A DNA stretch of 5,162 bases, from positions 1 through 5,162 of the forward strand of contig DAOWOF010000175.1 of assembly GCA_030642205.1 (NCBI GenBank), read 5' to 3'. Made by a program: the position numbers and the translations under genes. The notes under the pieces were generated by a model that was given only the letters and a program-made list of their open reading frames with translations, did no database searches and had not been told where the DNA came from. Source of the stretch: Desulfobacteraceae bacterium. GTDB lineage: Bacteria; Desulfobacterota; DSM-4660; Desulfatiglandales; Desulfatiglandaceae. The first letter of the stretch is position 1; each line of letters starts with the position of its first letter. Below are positions 5,031 through 5,162 of this stretch, piece by piece.

Positions 5031-5162
5031 TTAAGCTTAGCTTTCAGTGAACTTTCTATTCCTTTGAAAACTTCCTCTTGAGATTTGACTTTTTCATTTT
5101 TAATATCTGATTCACCTTGAGAAAGAACCTTTAATATTCCTATTGCATTACGCATGTTCTCA
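5027..5162 (-). CDS. Phd/YefM-like antitoxin, C-terminal part only
   Basis: The last 44 codons of a minus-strand gene are visible, entering from the right edge (ENMRNAIGILKVLSQGES, then a charged KVKSQEEVFKGIES tail ending KAKLK) and stopping with TGA at 5029-5027. The pattern of a hydrophobic ILKVL helix, GE/D-I, and a K-x-x-x-EEVF acidic helix resembles the C-terminal toxin-binding tail of Phd/YefM antitoxins paired with ParE/RelE toxins. The DNA-binding N-terminal half, which would carry the autoregulatory function and lie just after the operon promoter, is outside the window. The TGA overlaps the toxin ATG, typical of antitoxin-first TA operons. The family call rests on the tail and on context, so another antitoxin family is possible. 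Confidence 0.75.
   Translation of the reverse strand, partial: ENMRNAIGILKVLSQGESDIKNEKVKSQEEVFKGIESSLKAKLK

Overview
The window is AT-rich and looks bacterial. Its gene set (class A RNase P RNA, YggT, a DUF167/YggU protein, an inositol-monophosphatase family enzyme and an amidohydrolase) and protein style fit a chromosomal segment of an anaerobic deltaproteobacterium (Desulfobacterota, perhaps Desulfobacterales). This assignment is an inference from gene content and the RNase P RNA; no marker in the window settles it.

Layout. Positions 1-282 hold the 3' two thirds or so of rnpB on the plus strand, cut by the window edge. A short spacer with a possible 27-34 codon small ORF follows. Next is a plus-strand series: a 227-residue Rossmann-fold protein with an unusual cysteine cluster (568-1251), a stem-loop-bearing spacer, YggT (1360-1656) and YggU/DUF167 (1666-1953). 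This run converges on a minus-strand inositol-monophosphatase family gene (1996-2757), which starts with TTG behind a strong Shine-Dalgarno. It is divergent from a metal-dependent amidohydrolase (2886-4103).

Immediately after the amidohydrolase stop codon lies a decayed IS5-family insertion sequence. It keeps a candidate left end, a good ribosome binding site and the N-terminal part of the transposase, broken by a one-base frameshift and then truncated. About 245 bases of unassigned sequence follow. The right edge carries a minus-strand type II toxin-antitoxin pair: the C-terminal 44 residues of a Phd/YefM-like antitoxin, overlapping by ATGA with a complete RelE/ParE-family toxin.

How the genes relate. 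YggT and YggU form a classic neighbour pair and are probably co-transcribed. The Rossmann/cysteine protein may belong to the same unit but is separated by 108 bases with a long hairpin. The IMPase and amidohydrolase genes are housekeeping-like and divergent. The segment from 4104 to the right end (IS remnant, orphan sequence, TA module) has the look of an accessory junction. I did not find a convincing new multi-gene system. The protein least explained by known families is the 568-1251 product.
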